This document shows, one piece after another, positions 1-12,254 of a DNA stretch of 64,000 nt. The position numbers were made by a program, and so were the translations under genes. Origin of the DNA: Maea johnstoni. Lineage: Eukaryota > Annelida > Polychaeta > Spionida > Magelonidae. The stretch is taken from positions 10,676,358 to 10,740,357 of the forward strand of contig OZ012695.1 of the NCBI GenBank assembly GCA_963942565.1. Reading direction: 5' to 3'. The first letter of the stretch is position 1. The number at the start of each line of letters is the position of its first letter. The notes beneath the pieces are model-generated. The model was given only the letters and a program-made list of their open reading frames with translations, made no database searches and had not been told where the DNA came from.

Positions 1-762
1 ATGCCTTTGGCAGGAAAACCCTCTTCTTATTCTTGGATTATTTCACCAGCAAGGTCAAGCACTTGAGATATGATACAGTTATGCCTTTCTACATTATATA
101 ACCAACATTACTATATCCTCACTTTTCTTTGCTGAAGTGAAAAAAGATGTTAAACTTAAATTTAGCCCTTTTTAAAAATGCACAGCAAACATCTGCCACA
201 AAGCCCTTGCTGGCTATCTATAGCTCAGAGTATGATCGGATGTTTGGCCATAGGGTGTTTTCATTCAGAAAATTAGGGAGTTTTACAAGGCAATGCCGTT
301 GCAAGATGAATTTGAGTGGCATATCCTGATTATTGACATCAAATCGTCGTATATGTATATTTGTTATGGAATATTTCCTACATTTTTAGGATTCTAGCAT
401 AATTTGTAGAACCTTTTCTTTCATTCCTATGAGTTTAGAGTGACTTATCTCGACCAGTAGCCAGTCATAGTAGAGTTCATATTTACTATGACAGTTTTTT
501 ACGTCAAAAAAAACTTGTTTCTTTTCTATACTACACTGTGGGTACACGGATATATGAAATACATGATTACAGTTGTTTTTACATCCAAGAAAAAATTAAT
601 ACACACATACAAGCATGGATGTATGTATGTAACAATATTATTTATCATGTTTATTATTTTCTATACACGTATCAAGCCATGCAATATTAGGGAATGCATC
701 TTTGGAAAGGAGGGGGGGTATTGCCTGAATTTTAGTTTGCTTTCATTACTCACCGAGAGGAG

Positions 763-949
763 TTGGCTGTTCCTGGAGGTACTGCCATACCAGGTCAACC
801 AATGGCAGAAGCAGAGTAAGCCCCTGACACTTTGCCAAAGGTCAAATATCAGTTTAGAATCTACAGCCTCCAATGGAGGACATATAAGATATTAATCTGA
901 TAGGAACAGATACTACACTTTGATCTTAACCTAAAGGCTGAGAAGTGAT
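763..949 (-). ncRNA. U2: U2 snRNA-like copy 1
   Basis: Full length, 187 nt. It begins AUCAC instead of AUCGC, and stem I has GGUU in place of GGCU. Branch-site segment GUGUAGUA is intact. Stem-loop III reads GGGGCUUACUCU. It most resembles copy 3. Confidence 0.82.
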
Positions 950-1745
950 ACACTACACCAGGACCTCAGCCATGTATATATATACTAACTAGCACATCAA
1001 AGATATGCCTTTGGCAGGAAAATCCCCTTCGTATCCTTGGATTATTTCACCAGCAAGGTCAAGCACTTGAGATATGATACAGTTATGCCTTTCTACATTA
1101 TATAACCAACATTACTATATCCTCACTTTTCTTCGCTGAAGTGAAAAAAGATGTTAAACTTAAATTTAGCCCTTTTTAAGAATGTACAGCAAAAATCAGC
1201 CACAAAGCCCTTGCTGGCTATTAATAGCTCAGAGTATGATCGGATGTTTGGCCATAGGGTGTTTTCATTCAGAAAATTAGGGAGTTTTACAAGGCAATGC
1301 CGTTGCAAGATGAATTTGAGTGGCATATCCTGATTATTGACATCAAATCGTCGTATATGTGTATGTGTTATGGAATATCTCCTACATTTTTAGGATTCTA
1401 GCATAATTTGTAGAACCTTTTTTTTCATTCCTATAAGTTTAGAGTGACTTACCTCGACCAGTAGCCAGTCAAAGTAGAGTTCATATTTACTATTACAGTT
1501 TTTTACGTCAAAAAAACTTGTTTCTTTTCTATACTACACTGTGGGTACACGGATATATGAAACACACGATTACAGTTGTTTTTACATCCAAGAAAAAATT
1601 AATACACACATACAAGCATGGATGTATGTATGTATGTATGTATGTATGTAATAATATTATTTTTCATGTTTATTATTTTCTATACAAGTATCAAGCCATG
1701 CATTATTAGGGAGTGCATCTTTGGATAGGGGGGGGGGGGGGGATT

Positions 1746-1786
1746 GCCTGAATTTTAGTTTGCTTTCATCACTCCCCGAGAGGAGT
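1746..1786 (-). promoter_or_regulatory. Candidate U2 3'-end processing region (representative, copy 2)
   Basis: Immediately after the U2 3' end the minus strand has a 5-bp hairpin, ACTCC-loop-GGAGT (1771-1786). It is followed by GCAAACTAAAATTCAGGC (1746-1763), which loosely resembles the metazoan snRNA 3' box (GTTT, 0-3 nt, AAARNNAGA). The spacing of 23 nt is slightly long for that box. Both parts recur in most units. The role is inferred from position and a weak match. Confidence 0.3.
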
Positions 1787-1972
1787 GGGCTGTTCCTGGA
1801 GGTACTGCCATACCAGGTCAACCAATGGCAGAGGCGGAGCAAGCCCCTGACAATATGCCAAAGGTCAAATATCAGTTTAGAATCTACGGCCTCCAATGGA
1901 GGACATATAAGATATTAATCTGATAAGAACAGATACTACACTTTGATCTTAGCCTAAAGGCTGAGAAGCGAT
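1786..1972 (-). ncRNA. U2: U2 snRNA copy 2 (best-preserved reference copy)
   Basis: U2 snRNA pairs with the intron branch site in the spliceosome. Read on the minus strand from 1972, this copy begins AUCGCUUCUC as U2 does. Stem I is AGCC-UUUA-GGCU, where vertebrate U2 has a G-U pair in place of A-U. Next come AAGAUCAAAGUGUAGUAUCU with the branch-site segment GUGUAGUA, then UUCUUAUCAG, stem-loop IIb CCUCCAUUGGAGG, an Sm-like site GAUAUUUGA, stem-loop III with GGGGCUUGCUCC, and stem-loop IV GACCUGG...CCAGGAA closed by GGUUG/CAGCC. Length is 187 nt, as in known U2. Departures from known U2: the Sm core reads AUAUUUG instead of AUUUUUG, the U2B'' loop reads AUGGCA instead of AUUGCA, and stem IIa AUCAG/CUUAU has a C-U mismatch. 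Family assignment is firm; function is uncertain. Confidence 0.88.
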
Positions 1973-1997
1973 AAACCACAGCAAGATCTCAGCCATG

Positions 1998-2007
1998 TAT
2001 ATATATA
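1998..2007 (-). promoter_or_regulatory. TATA-like element of the U2 promoter (representative, copy 2)
   Basis: A TATATATATA run lies at about -26 to -35 from the U2 5' end at 1972. It recurs at the same place upstream of nearly all copies (copy 50 neighbour region reads TATGTATATA). Vertebrate U2 promoters lack a TATA box, whereas sea urchin U2 promoters are known to need one, so position and sequence fit an invertebrate U2 promoter. The stretch just beyond it (about 2008-2035, with CUAGUUAG and AUCUUUGAUGUGC on the minus strand) is where a proximal sequence element should lie, but I recognise no family consensus. I see no octamer motif. Confidence 0.5.
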
Positions 2008-2796
2008 CTAACTAGCACATCAAAGATATGCCTTTGGCAGGAAAACCCTCTTCTTATCCTTGGATTATTTCACCAGCAAGGTCAAGCACTTGAGATATGA
2101 TACAGTTATGCCTTTCTACATTACATAAACAACATTACTATATCCTCACTTTTCTTTTCGCTGAAGTGAAAAAAGATGTTAAACTTAAATTTAGCCCTTT
2201 TTAAAAATGCACAGCAAAAATCTGCCACAAAGCCCTTGCTGGCTATTTATAGCTCAGAGTATGATCGGATGTTTGGCCATAGGGTGTTCTCATTCAGAAA
2301 ATTAGGGAGTTTTACAAGGCAATGCCGTAGCAAGATGAATTTGAGTGCATATCCTGATTATTGACATCAAATCGTCGTTTATGTGTTATGGAATATCTCC
2401 TACATTTTTAGAATTCTAGCATAATTTGTAGACCTTTTTTTTCATTCCCATTAGTTTAGAGTAACTTATCTGGACCAGTAGCCAGTCAAAGTAGAGTTCA
2501 TATTTACTATTACAGTTTTTTACGTCAAAAAAACTTGTTTCTTTTCTATACTACACTGTGGGTACAGGGATATATGAAACACATGATTACAGTTGTTTAT
2601 ACATCCAAGAAAAAATTAATACACACATACAAGCATGGATGTATGTATGTAACAATATTACAATATTATTTATCATGTTTATTATTTTCTATACACGTAT
2701 CAAGCCATGCAATATTAGGGAATGCATCTTTGGAAAGGAGGGGGGGGGGGGGGATGGCCTGAATTTTAGTTTGCTTTCATTACTCACCGAGAGGAG

Positions 2797-2983
2797 TTGG
2801 CTGTTCCTGGAGGCACTGCCATACCAGGTCAACCAATGGCAGAAGCAGAGTAAGCCCCTGACACTTTGCCAAAGGTCAAATATCAGTTTAGAATCTACAG
2901 CCTCCAATGGAGGACATATAAGATATTAATCTGATAGGAACAGATACTACACTTTGATCTTAGCCTAAAGGCTGAGAAGTGAT
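2797..2983 (-). ncRNA. U2: U2 snRNA-like copy 3
   Basis: Full length, 187 nt. It begins AUCAC; stem I and the branch-site segment are intact. The stem-loop IV loop has an extra change (GGCAGUGCC). Close relative of copy 1. Confidence 0.82.
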
Positions 2984-3800
2984 AAACTACACCAGGACCT
3001 CAGCCATGTATATATATACTAACTAGCACATCAAAGATATGCCTTTGGCAGGAAAATCCCCTTCGTATCCTTGGATTATTTCACCAGCAAGGTCAAGCAC
3101 TTGAGATATGATACAGTTATGCCTTTCTACATTATGTAACCAACATTACTATATCCTCACTTTTCTTCGCTGAAGTGAAAAAAGATGTTAAACTTAAATT
3201 TAGCCCTTTTTAAAGATGCACAGCAAAAATCTGCCACAAAGCCCTTGCTGGCTATTTATAGCTCAGAGTATGATTGGATGTTTGGCCAAAAGGTGTTTTC
3301 ATTCAGAAAATTAGGGAGTTTTACAAGGCAGTGCCGTTGCAAAATGAATTTTAGTGGCATATCCTGATTATTGACATCAAATCGTCGTATATGTATATGT
3401 GTTATGGAATATCTCCTACATTTTTAGGATTCTAGCATAATTTGTAGAACCCTTTTTTCATTCCTATGAGTTTAGAGTGACTTATCTGGACCAATAGCCA
3501 GTCATAGTAGAGTTCATATTTACTATTACAGTTTTTTACGTCCAAAAAACTTGTTTCTTTTCTATACTACACTGTGGGTACACGGATATATGAAACACAT
3601 GATTACAGTTGTTTTTACATCCAAGAAAAAATTAATACACACATACAAGCATGGATGTATGTATGTAATAATATTTTTTTTCATGTTTATTATTTTCTAT
3701 ACAAGTATCAAGCCATGCAATATTAGGGAGTACATCTTTGGATAGGGGGGGGGGGGGATAACCTGAATTTAAATTTGCTTTAATTACTCCCCGAGAGGAG

Positions 3801-3985
3801 TGGGCTGTTCCTGGAGGTACTGCCATACCAGGTCAACCAATGGCCGAGGCTGAGTAAGCCCCTGACACTTTGCCAAAGGTCAAATATCAGTTTAGAATCT
3901 ACAGCCTCCAATGGAGGTCATATAAGATAAAATCTGATAAGAACAGATACTTCACTTTGATCTAGCCTAAAGGCTGAGAAGCGAT
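3801..3985 (-). ncRNA. U2: U2 snRNA-like copy 4, altered branch-site segment
   Basis: 185 nt. The branch-site recognition segment reads GUGAAGUA instead of GUGUAGUA, and two bases are lost overall, one of them in GGCUAGAUCA. Shared with copies 5 and 6. Likely a non-functional U2. Confidence 0.8.
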
Positions 3986-4806
3986 AGACTACACCAGGAC
4001 CTCAGCCATGTATATATATACTAACTAGCACATCAAAGATATGCCTTTGGCAGGAAAATCCCCTTCGTATCCTTTGATTATTTCACCAGCAAGGTCAAGC
4101 ACTTGAGATATGATACAGTTATGCCTTTCTACATTATGTAACCAACATTACTATATCCTCACTTTTCTTCGCTGAAGTGAAAAAAGATGTTAAACTTAAA
4201 TTTAGCCCTTTTTAAAAATGCTCAGCAAAAATCTGCCACAAAGCCCTTGCTGGCTATTTATAGCTCAGAGTATGATTGGATGTTTGGCCATAGGGTGTTT
4301 TCATTCAGAAAATTAGGGAGTTTTACAAGGCTATGCCGTTGCAAGATGAATTTGAGTGGCATATCCTGATTATTGACATCAAATCGTCGTATATGTATAT
4401 GTGTTATGGAATATCTCCTACATTTTTAGGATTCTAGCATAATTTGTAGAACCTTTTCTTTCATTCCTATGAGTTTAGAGTGACTTATCTCGACCAGTAG
4501 CCAGTCATAGTAGAGTTCATATTTACTATTACAGTTTTTTACGTCAAAAAAACTTGTTTCTTTTCTATACTACACTGTGGGTACACGGATATATGAAACA
4601 CATGATTACAGTTGTTTTTACATCCAAGAAAAAATTAATACACACATACAAGCATGGATGTATGTATGTAATAATATTTTTTTTCATGTTTATTATTTTC
4701 TATACAAGTATCAAGCCATGCAATATTAGGGAGTACATCTTTGGATAGGGGGGGGGGGGGGGGATAACCTGAATTTAAATTTGCTTTAATTACTCCCCGA
4801 GAGGAG

Positions 4807-4991
4807 TGGGCTGTTCCTGGAGGTACTGCCATACCAGGTCAACCAATGGCCGAGGCTGAGTAAGCCCCTGACACTTTGCCAAAGGTCAAATATCAGTTTA
4901 GAATCTACAGCCTCCAATGGAGGTCATATAAGATAAAATCTGATAAGAACAGATACTTCACTTTGATCTAGCCTAAAGGCTGAGAAGCGAT
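4807..4991 (-). ncRNA. U2: U2 snRNA-like copy 5, altered branch-site segment
   Basis: 185 nt, with the same GUGAAGUA and GGCUAGAUCA changes as copies 4 and 6. The unit is nearly identical to its neighbours over its whole 1,006 bp. Confidence 0.8.
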
Positions 4992-5811
4992 AGACTACAC
5001 CAGGACCTCAGCCATGTTTATATATACTAACTAGCACATCAAAGATATGCCTTTGGCAGGAAAATCCCCTTCGTATCCTTTGATTATTTCACCAGCAAGG
5101 TCAAGCACTTGAGATATGATACAGTTATGCCTTTCTACATTATGTAACCAACATTACTATATCCTCACTTTTCTTCGCTGAAGTGAAAAAAGATGTTAAA
5201 CTTAAATTTAGCCCTTTTTAAAAATGCTCAGCAAAAATCTGCCACAAAGCCCTTGCTGGCTATTTATAGCTCAGAGTATGATTGGATGTTTGGCCATAGG
5301 GTGTTTTCATTCAGAAAATTAGGGAGTTTTACAAGGCTATGCCGTTGCAAGATGAATTTGAGTGGCATATCCTGATTATTGACATCAAATCGTCGTATAT
5401 GTATATGTGTTATGGAATATCTCCTACATTTTTAGGATTCTAGCATAATTTGTAGAACCTTTTCTTTCATTCCTATGAGTTTAGAGTGACTTATCTCGAC
5501 CAGTAGCCAGTCATAGTAGAGTTCATATTTACTATTACAGTTTTTTACGTCAAAAAAACTTGTTTCTTTTCTATACTACACTGTGGGTACACGGATATAT
5601 GAAACACATGATTACAGTTGTTTTTACATCCAAGAAAAAATTAATACACACATACAAGCATGGATGTATGTATGTAATAATATTTTTTTTCATGTTTATT
5701 ATTTTCTATACAAGTATCAAGCCATGCAATATTAGGGAGTACATCTTTGGATAGGGGGGGGGGGGGGGATAACCTGAATTTAAATTTGCTTTAATTACTC
5801 CCCGAGAGGAG

Positions 5812-5996
5812 TGGGCTGTTCCTGGAGGTACTGCCATACCAGGTCAACCAATGGCCGAGGCTGAGTAAGCCCCTGACACTTTGCCAAAGGTCAAATATCA
5901 GTTTAGAATCTACAGCCTCCAATGGAGGTCATATAAGATAAAATCTGATAAGAACAGATACTTCACTTTGATCTAGCCTAAAGGCTGAGAAGCGAT
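5812..5996 (-). ncRNA. U2: U2 snRNA-like copy 6, altered branch-site segment
   Basis: 185 nt, third member of the near-identical triplet with GUGAAGUA at the branch-site segment. Confidence 0.8.
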
Positions 5997-6832
5997 AGAC
6001 TACACCAGGACCTCAGCCATGTATATATATACTAACTAGCACATCAAAGATATGCCTTTGGCAGGAAAATCCCCTTCGTATCCTTTGATTATTTCACCAG
6101 CAAGGTCAAGCACTTGAGATATGATACAGTTATGCCTTTCTACATTATGTAACCAACATTACTATATCCTCACTTTTCTTCGCTGAAGTGAAAAAAGATG
6201 TTAAACTTAAATTTAGCCCTTTTTAAAAATGCTCAGCAAAAATCTGCCACAAAGCCCTTGCTGGCTATTTATAGCTCAGAGTATGATTGGATGTTTGGCC
6301 ATAGGGTGTTTTCATTCAAAAATTTAGGGAGTTTTACAAGGCTATGCCGTTGCAAGATGAATTTGAGTGGCATATCCTGATTATTGACATCAAATCGTCG
6401 TATATGTATATGTGTTATGGAATATCTCCTACATTTTTAGGATTCTAGCATAATTTGTAGAACCTTTTCTTTCATTCCTATGAGTTTAGAGTGACTTATC
6501 TCGACCAGTAGCCAGTCATAGTAGAGTTCATATTTACTATTACAGTTTTTTACGTCAAAAAAAACTTGTTTCTTTTCTATACTACACTGTGGGTACAAGG
6601 ATATATGAAACACACGATTACAGTTGTTTTTACATCCAAGAAAAAATTAATACTCACATACAAGCATGGATGTATGTATGGATGTATGTATGTATGTAAT
6701 AATATTATTTTTCATGTTTATTATTTTCTATAAAAGTATCAAGCCATGCATTATTAGGGAGTGCATCTTTGGATAGGGGGGGGGGGGGGATTGCCTGAAT
6801 TTTAGTTTGCTTTCATTATTCACTGAGAGGAG

Positions 6833-7019
6833 TTGGCTGTTCCTGGAGGTACTGCCATACCAGGTCAACCAATGGCAGAGGCGGAGCAAGCCCCTGACAA
6901 TATGCCATAGGTCAAATATCAGTTTAGAATCTACGGCCTCCAATGAAGGACATATAAGATATTAATCTGATAAGAACAGATACTACACTTTGATCTTAGC
7001 CTAAAGGCTGAGAAGAGAT
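6833..7019 (-). ncRNA. U2: U2 snRNA-like copy 7
   Basis: Full length, 187 nt. It begins AUCUC, and stem-loop IIb has one arm changed (CCUUC opposite GGAGG), which weakens the stem. Branch-site segment intact. Confidence 0.8.
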
Positions 7020-7842
7020 GAACTACAGCAAGATCTCAGCCATGTATATATATACTAACTAGCACATCAAAGCTATGCCTTTGGCAGGAAAATCCCCTTC
7101 GTATCCTTGGATTATTTCACCAGCAAGGTCAAGCACTTGAGATATGATACAGTTATGCCTTTCTACATTATATAACCAACTATATCCTCACTTTTCTTCA
7201 CTGAAGTGAAAAAAGATGTTAAACTTAAATTTAGCCCTTTTTAAAAATGCACGGCAAAAATCTGCAAACATACAAAGCCCTTGCTGGCTATTTATTGCTC
7301 AGAGTATGATTGGATGTTTGGCCATAGGGTGTTTTCATTCAGAAAATTAGGGAGTTTTACAAGGCAATGCCGTTGCAAGATGAATTTGAGTGGCATATCC
7401 TGATTATTGACATCAAATCGTCGTATATGTATATTTGTTATGGAATATTTCCTACATTTTTAGGATTCTAGCATAATTTGTAGAACCTTTTCTTTCATTC
7501 CTATGAGTTTAGAGTGACTTATCTCGACCAGTAGCCAGTCATAGTAGAGTTCATATTTACTATTACAGTTTTTTACGTCAAAAAAACTTGTTTCTTTTCT
7601 ATACTACACTGTGGGTACACGGATATATGAAACACACGATTACAGTTGTTTTTACATCCAAGAAAAAATTAATACACACATACATGTATGTATGTATGTA
7701 TGTAATGATATTATTTTAAATTATTATTATTTTCTATACAAGTATCAAGCCAATGCATACTAGGGAGTGCATCTTTGGATAGGGGGGGGGGGGGGGGGTA
7801 TTGCCTGAATTTTAGTTTGCTTTCATTACTTCCCGAGAGGAG

Positions 7843-8012
7843 TGGGCTGTTCCTGGAGGTACTGCCATACCAGGTCAACCAATGGCAGAGGCGGAGCAAG
7901 CCCATGACACACTGCCAAAGGAAAAATATCAGTTTAGAATCTACATATAAGATATTAATCTGATAAGAACAGATACTACACTTTGATCTTAGCCTAACGG
8001 CTGAGAAGCGAT
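7843..8012 (-). pseudogene. U2: U2 snRNA pseudogene copy 8, stem-loop IIb deleted
   Basis: 170 nt. A 17-nt gap removes stem-loop IIb exactly; the 5' 45 nt, Sm-like site and 3' domain remain. Its higher-order-repeat equivalents, copies 11 and 14, still have the stem, so this is a private deletion. Confidence 0.82.
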
Positions 8013-8831
8013 AAACTACACCAAGACCTCAGCCATGTATATATATACTAACTAGCACATCAAAGATATGCCTTTGGCAGGAAAATCCCCTTCGTATCCT
8101 TGGATTATTTCAGCAGTAAGGTCAAGCACTTGAGATATGATACAGTTATGCCTTTCTACATTATGTAACCAACATTACTATATCCGCACTTTTCTTCGCT
8201 GAAGTGAAAAAATATGTTAAACTTAAATTTAGCCCTTTTTAAAAATGCACAGCAAAAATCTGCCACAAAGCCCTTGCTGGCTATTAATAGCTCAGAGTAT
8301 GATTGGATGTTTCGGCATAGGATGTTCTCATTTAGAAAATTAGGTAGTTTTACAAGGCAATGCCATTGCAAGATGAATTTGAGTGGCATATCCTAATTAT
8401 TGACATCAAATCGTCGTATATGTATATGTGTTATGGAATATCTCCTACATTTTTAAGGATTCTAGCATAATTTGTAGACCTTTTTTTTCATTCCCATAAG
8501 TTTAGAGTGACTTATCTGGACCAGCAGCCAGTCATACTAGAGTTCATATTTACTATTACAGTTTTTTACGTCAAAAAAACTTGTTTCTTTTCTAAAGTAC
8601 ACTGTGGGTACACAGATATATGAAACACACGATTTCAGTTGTTTTTACATCCAAGAAAAAATTAATACACACATACAAGCATGGATGTATGTATGTAATA
8701 ATATTATTTTTCATGTTTATTATTTTCTATCCAAGTATCAAGCCATGCAATATTAGGGAGTGCATCTTTGGATAGGGGGGGGGGGGGGATAACATGAATT
8801 TAGGTTTGCTTTCATTACTCCCCGAGAGGAG

Positions 8832-9018
8832 TGGGCTGTTCCTGGAGGTACTGCCATACCAGGTCAACCAATGGCAGAGGCAGAGTAAGCCCCTGACACT
8901 TTGCCAAAGGTCAAACATCAGTTTAGAATCTACAGCCTCCAATGGAGGACATATAAGATATTAATCTGATAGGAACAGATACTACACTTTGATCTTAGCC
9001 TAAAAACTGAGAAGCGAT
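8832..9018 (-). ncRNA. U2: U2 snRNA-like copy 9
   Basis: Full length, 187 nt. Stem I is disrupted (AGUU opposite GGCU) and the Sm-like site reads GAUGUUUGA. Same changes as copies 12 and 15. Confidence 0.8.
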
Positions 9019-9687
9019 AAACTACACCAGGACCTCAGCCATGTATATATATACTAACTAGCACATCAAAGATATGCCTTTGGCAGGAAAATCCCCTTCG
9101 TATCCTTGTATTATTTCACCAGCAAGGTCAAGCACTTGAGATATGATACAGTTATGCCTTTCTACATTATATAACCAACATTACTATATCCTCACTTTTC
9201 TTCGCTGAAGTGAAAAAAGATGTTAAACTTAAATTTAGCCCTTTTTAAAAATGCACAGCAAAAATCTGCCACAAAGCCCTTGCTGGCTATTAATAGCTCA
9301 GAGTATGATTGGATGTTTGGCCATAGGGTGTTTTCATTCAGAAAATTAGGGAGTTTTACAAGGCAATGCCGTTGCAAGATGAATTTGAGTGGCATATCCT
9401 GATTACTGACATCAAATCGTCGTATATGTATATGTGTTATGGAATGTCTCCTACATGTTTAGGATTCTAGGATAATTTGTAGAACCTTTTTCTTCTTTCC
9501 TATGAGTTTAGAGTGACTTATCTCGACCAGTAGCCAGTCATAGTAGAGTTCATATTTACTATTACAGTTTTTTACGGCAAAAAACACTTGTTTCTTTTCT
9601 ATACTACACTGTGGGTACACGGATATATGAAACACACTATAACAGTTGTTTTTACATCCAAGAAAAAAAATGAAACACACATACATG

Positions 9688-9718
<31 letters not shown>

Positions 9719-9859
9719 TAATACTATTTTTCATGTTTATTATTTTTTATACAAGTATCAATCCATGCAATATTAGGGAATGCATCTTTGGATAGGGGGG
9801 GGGGGGGGGGGGGGCGTAAGCCTGAATTTAAGTTTGCTTTCATTACTCCCCGAGAGGAT

Positions 9860-10045
9860 TGGGCTGTTCCTGGAGGTACTGCCATACCAGGTCAACCAAT
9901 GGCAGAGGCGGAGTGAGTCCCTGACACTTTGCCAAAGGTCAAATATCAGTTTAGAATCTACAGCCTCCAATGGAGGATATATAAGATAAAATCTGATAGG
10001 AATAGATACTACACTTTGATCTAAGCCTAAAGGCTGAGAAGTGAT
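9860..10045 (-). ncRNA. U2: U2 snRNA-like copy 10 (type a)
   Basis: 186 nt. Type a markers: GUAUCUAUUCC after the branch-site segment, GGCUUAGAUCA in stem I, GGGACUCACUCC in stem-loop III (apical pairing lost) and AGAUUUUAUCUUAU across stem IIa. Begins AUCAC. Confidence 0.8.
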
Positions 10046-10880
10046 AAACTACACCAGGACCTCAGCCATGTATATATATACTAACTAGCACATCAAAGAT
10101 ATGCCTTTGGCAGGAAAATCCCCTTCGTATCCTTGTATTATTTCACCAGCAAGGTCAAGCACTTGAGATATGATACAGTTATGCCTTTCTACATTATATA
10201 ACCAACATTACTATATCCTCACTTTTCTTCACTGAAGTGAAAAAAAATGTTAAACTTAAATTTAGCCTTTTTTAAAAATGCACGGCAAAAATCTGCAAAC
10301 ATACAAAGCCCTTGCTGGCTATTTATTGCTCAGAGTATGATTGGATGTTTGGCCATAGGGTGTTTTCATTCAGAAAATTAGGGAGTTTTACAAGGCAATG
10401 CCGTTGCAAGATGAATTTGAGTGGCATATCCTGATTATTGACATCAAATCGTCGTATATGTATATTTGTTATGGAATATTTCCTACATTTTTAGGATTCT
10501 AGCATAATTTGTAGAACCTTTTCTTTCATTCCTATGAGTTTAGAGTGACTTATCTCGACCAGTAGCCAGTCATAGTAGAGTTCATATTTACTATTACAGT
10601 TTTTTACGTCAAAAAAAACTTGTTTCTTTTCTATACTACACTGTGGGTACACGGATATATGAAACACACGATTACAGTTGTTTTTACATCCAAGAAAAAA
10701 TTAATACACACATACATGTATGTATGTATGTATGTATGTATGTAATGATATTATTTTAAATTATTATTATTTTCTATACAAGTATCAAGCCAATGCATAC
10801 TAGGGAGTGCATCTTTGGATAGGGGGGGGGGGGGGGTATTGCCTGAATTTTAGTTTGCTTTCATTACTTCCCGAGAGGAG

Positions 10881-11067
10881 TGGGCTGTTCCTGGAGGTAC
10901 TGCCATACCAGGTCAACCAATGGCAGAGGCGGAGCAAGCCCATGACACACTGCCAAAGGTAAAATATCAGTTTAGAATCTACGGCCTCCAATGGAGGACA
11001 TATAAGATATTAATCTGATAAGAACAGATACTACACTTTGATCTTAGCCTAACGGCTGAGAAGCGAT
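10881..11067 (-). ncRNA. U2: U2 snRNA-like copy 11
   Basis: Full length, 187 nt. AUCGC start, stem I AGCC-GUUA-GGCU intact, branch-site segment intact, stem-loop IIb intact. The Sm-like region reads GAUAUUUUACC. Confidence 0.82.
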
Positions 11068-11886
11068 AAACTACACCAAGACCTCAGCCATGTATATATA
11101 TACTAACTAGCACATCAAAGATATGCCTTTGGCAGGAAAATCCCCTTCGTATCCTTGGATTATTTCAGCAGTAAGGTCAAGCACTTGAGATATGATACAG
11201 TTATGCCTTTCTACATTATGTAACCAACATTACTATATCCGCACTTTTCTTCGCTGAAGTGAAAAAATATGTTAAACTTAAATTTAGCCCTTTTTAAAAA
11301 TGCACAGCAAAAATCTGCCACAAAGCCCTTGCTGGCTATTAATAGCTCAGAGTATGATTGGATGTTTCGGCATAGGATGTTCTCATTTAGAAAATTAGGT
11401 AGTTTTACAAGGCAATGCCATTGCAAGATGAATTTGAGTGGCATATCCTGATTATTGACATCAAATCGTCGTATATGTATATGTGTTATGGAATATCTCC
11501 TACATTTTTAAGGATTCTAGCATAATTTGTAGACCTTTTTTTTCATTCCCATAAGTTTAGAGTGACTTATCTGGACAAGTAGCCAGTCATACTAGAGTTC
11601 ATATTTACTATTACAGTTTTTTACGTCAAAAAAACTTGTTTCTTTTCTAAAGTACACTGTGGGTACACAGATATATGAAACACACGATTTCAGTTGTTTT
11701 TACATCCAAGAAAAAATTAATACACACATACAAGCATGGATGTATGTATGTAATAATATTATTTTTCATGTTTATTATTTTCTATCCAAGTATCAAGCCA
11801 TGCAATATTAGGGAGTGCATCTTTGGATAGGGGGGGGGGGGGGATAACATGAATTTAGGTTTGCTTTCATTACTCCCCGAGAGGAG

Positions 11887-12073
11887 TGGGCTGTTCCTGG
11901 AGGTACTGCCATACCAGGTCAACCAATGGCAGAGGCAGAGTAAGCCCCTGACACTTTGCCAAAGGTCAAACATCAGTTTAGAATCTACAGCCTCCAATGG
12001 AGGACATATAAGATATTAATCTGATAGGAACAGATACTACACTTTGATCTTAGCCTAAAAACTGAGAAGCGAT
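11887..12073 (-). ncRNA. U2: U2 snRNA-like copy 12
   Basis: 187 nt, same disrupted stem I and GAUGUUUGA Sm-like site as copies 9 and 15. A LINE fragment begins about 155 bp upstream of its 5' end, beyond the TATA region. Confidence 0.8.
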
Positions 12074-12222
12074 AAACTACACCAGGACCTCAGCCATGTA
12101 TATATATACTAACTAGCACATCAAAGATATGCCTTTGGCAGGAAAATCCCCTTCGTATCCTTGGATTATTTCACCAGCAAGGTCAAGCACTTGAGATATG
12201 ATACAGTTATGCCTTTCTACAT

Positions 12223-12229
<7 letters not shown>

Positions 12230-12254
<25 letters not shown>

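Larger units (their letters stand above)
2984..5996. repeat. Fresh tandem triplicate of units 4-6
   Basis: Three units with 5'-end spacings of 1,002, 1,006 and 1,005 bp. Units 5 and 6 differ by few substitutions and poly-G length, while units 3 and 7 on either side differ much more. All three share the altered branch-site segment, so the change arose before the triplication. Confidence 0.85.

Noticed and set aside
147-329. Open frames of about 60-64 aa (starting MLNLNLALFKN or MFLFYTTLWVH) repeated in most units
   Set aside because: They lie in the AT-rich spacer, change length and start between units, cross the microsatellite, and are conserved only as much as surrounding non-coding spacer. 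No domain or signal is recognisable.
1657-1896. Minus-strand open frames starting MEAVDSKLIFDL in most units
   Set aside because: This frame is simply the U2 RNA sequence translated, running on into the poly-C tract (the poly-Pro). It is a shadow of the RNA.
4255-4266. CTATAAATAG in the spacer as a second promoter
   Set aside because: It is mutated in many units (ATTAATAG, ATTTATTG), with no RNA gene or consistent frame downstream.
4210-4275. Regularly spaced repeats as a CRISPR-like array
   Set aside because: The repeat is a 1-kb eukaryotic tandem unit with conserved spacers, not short repeats with unique spacers.
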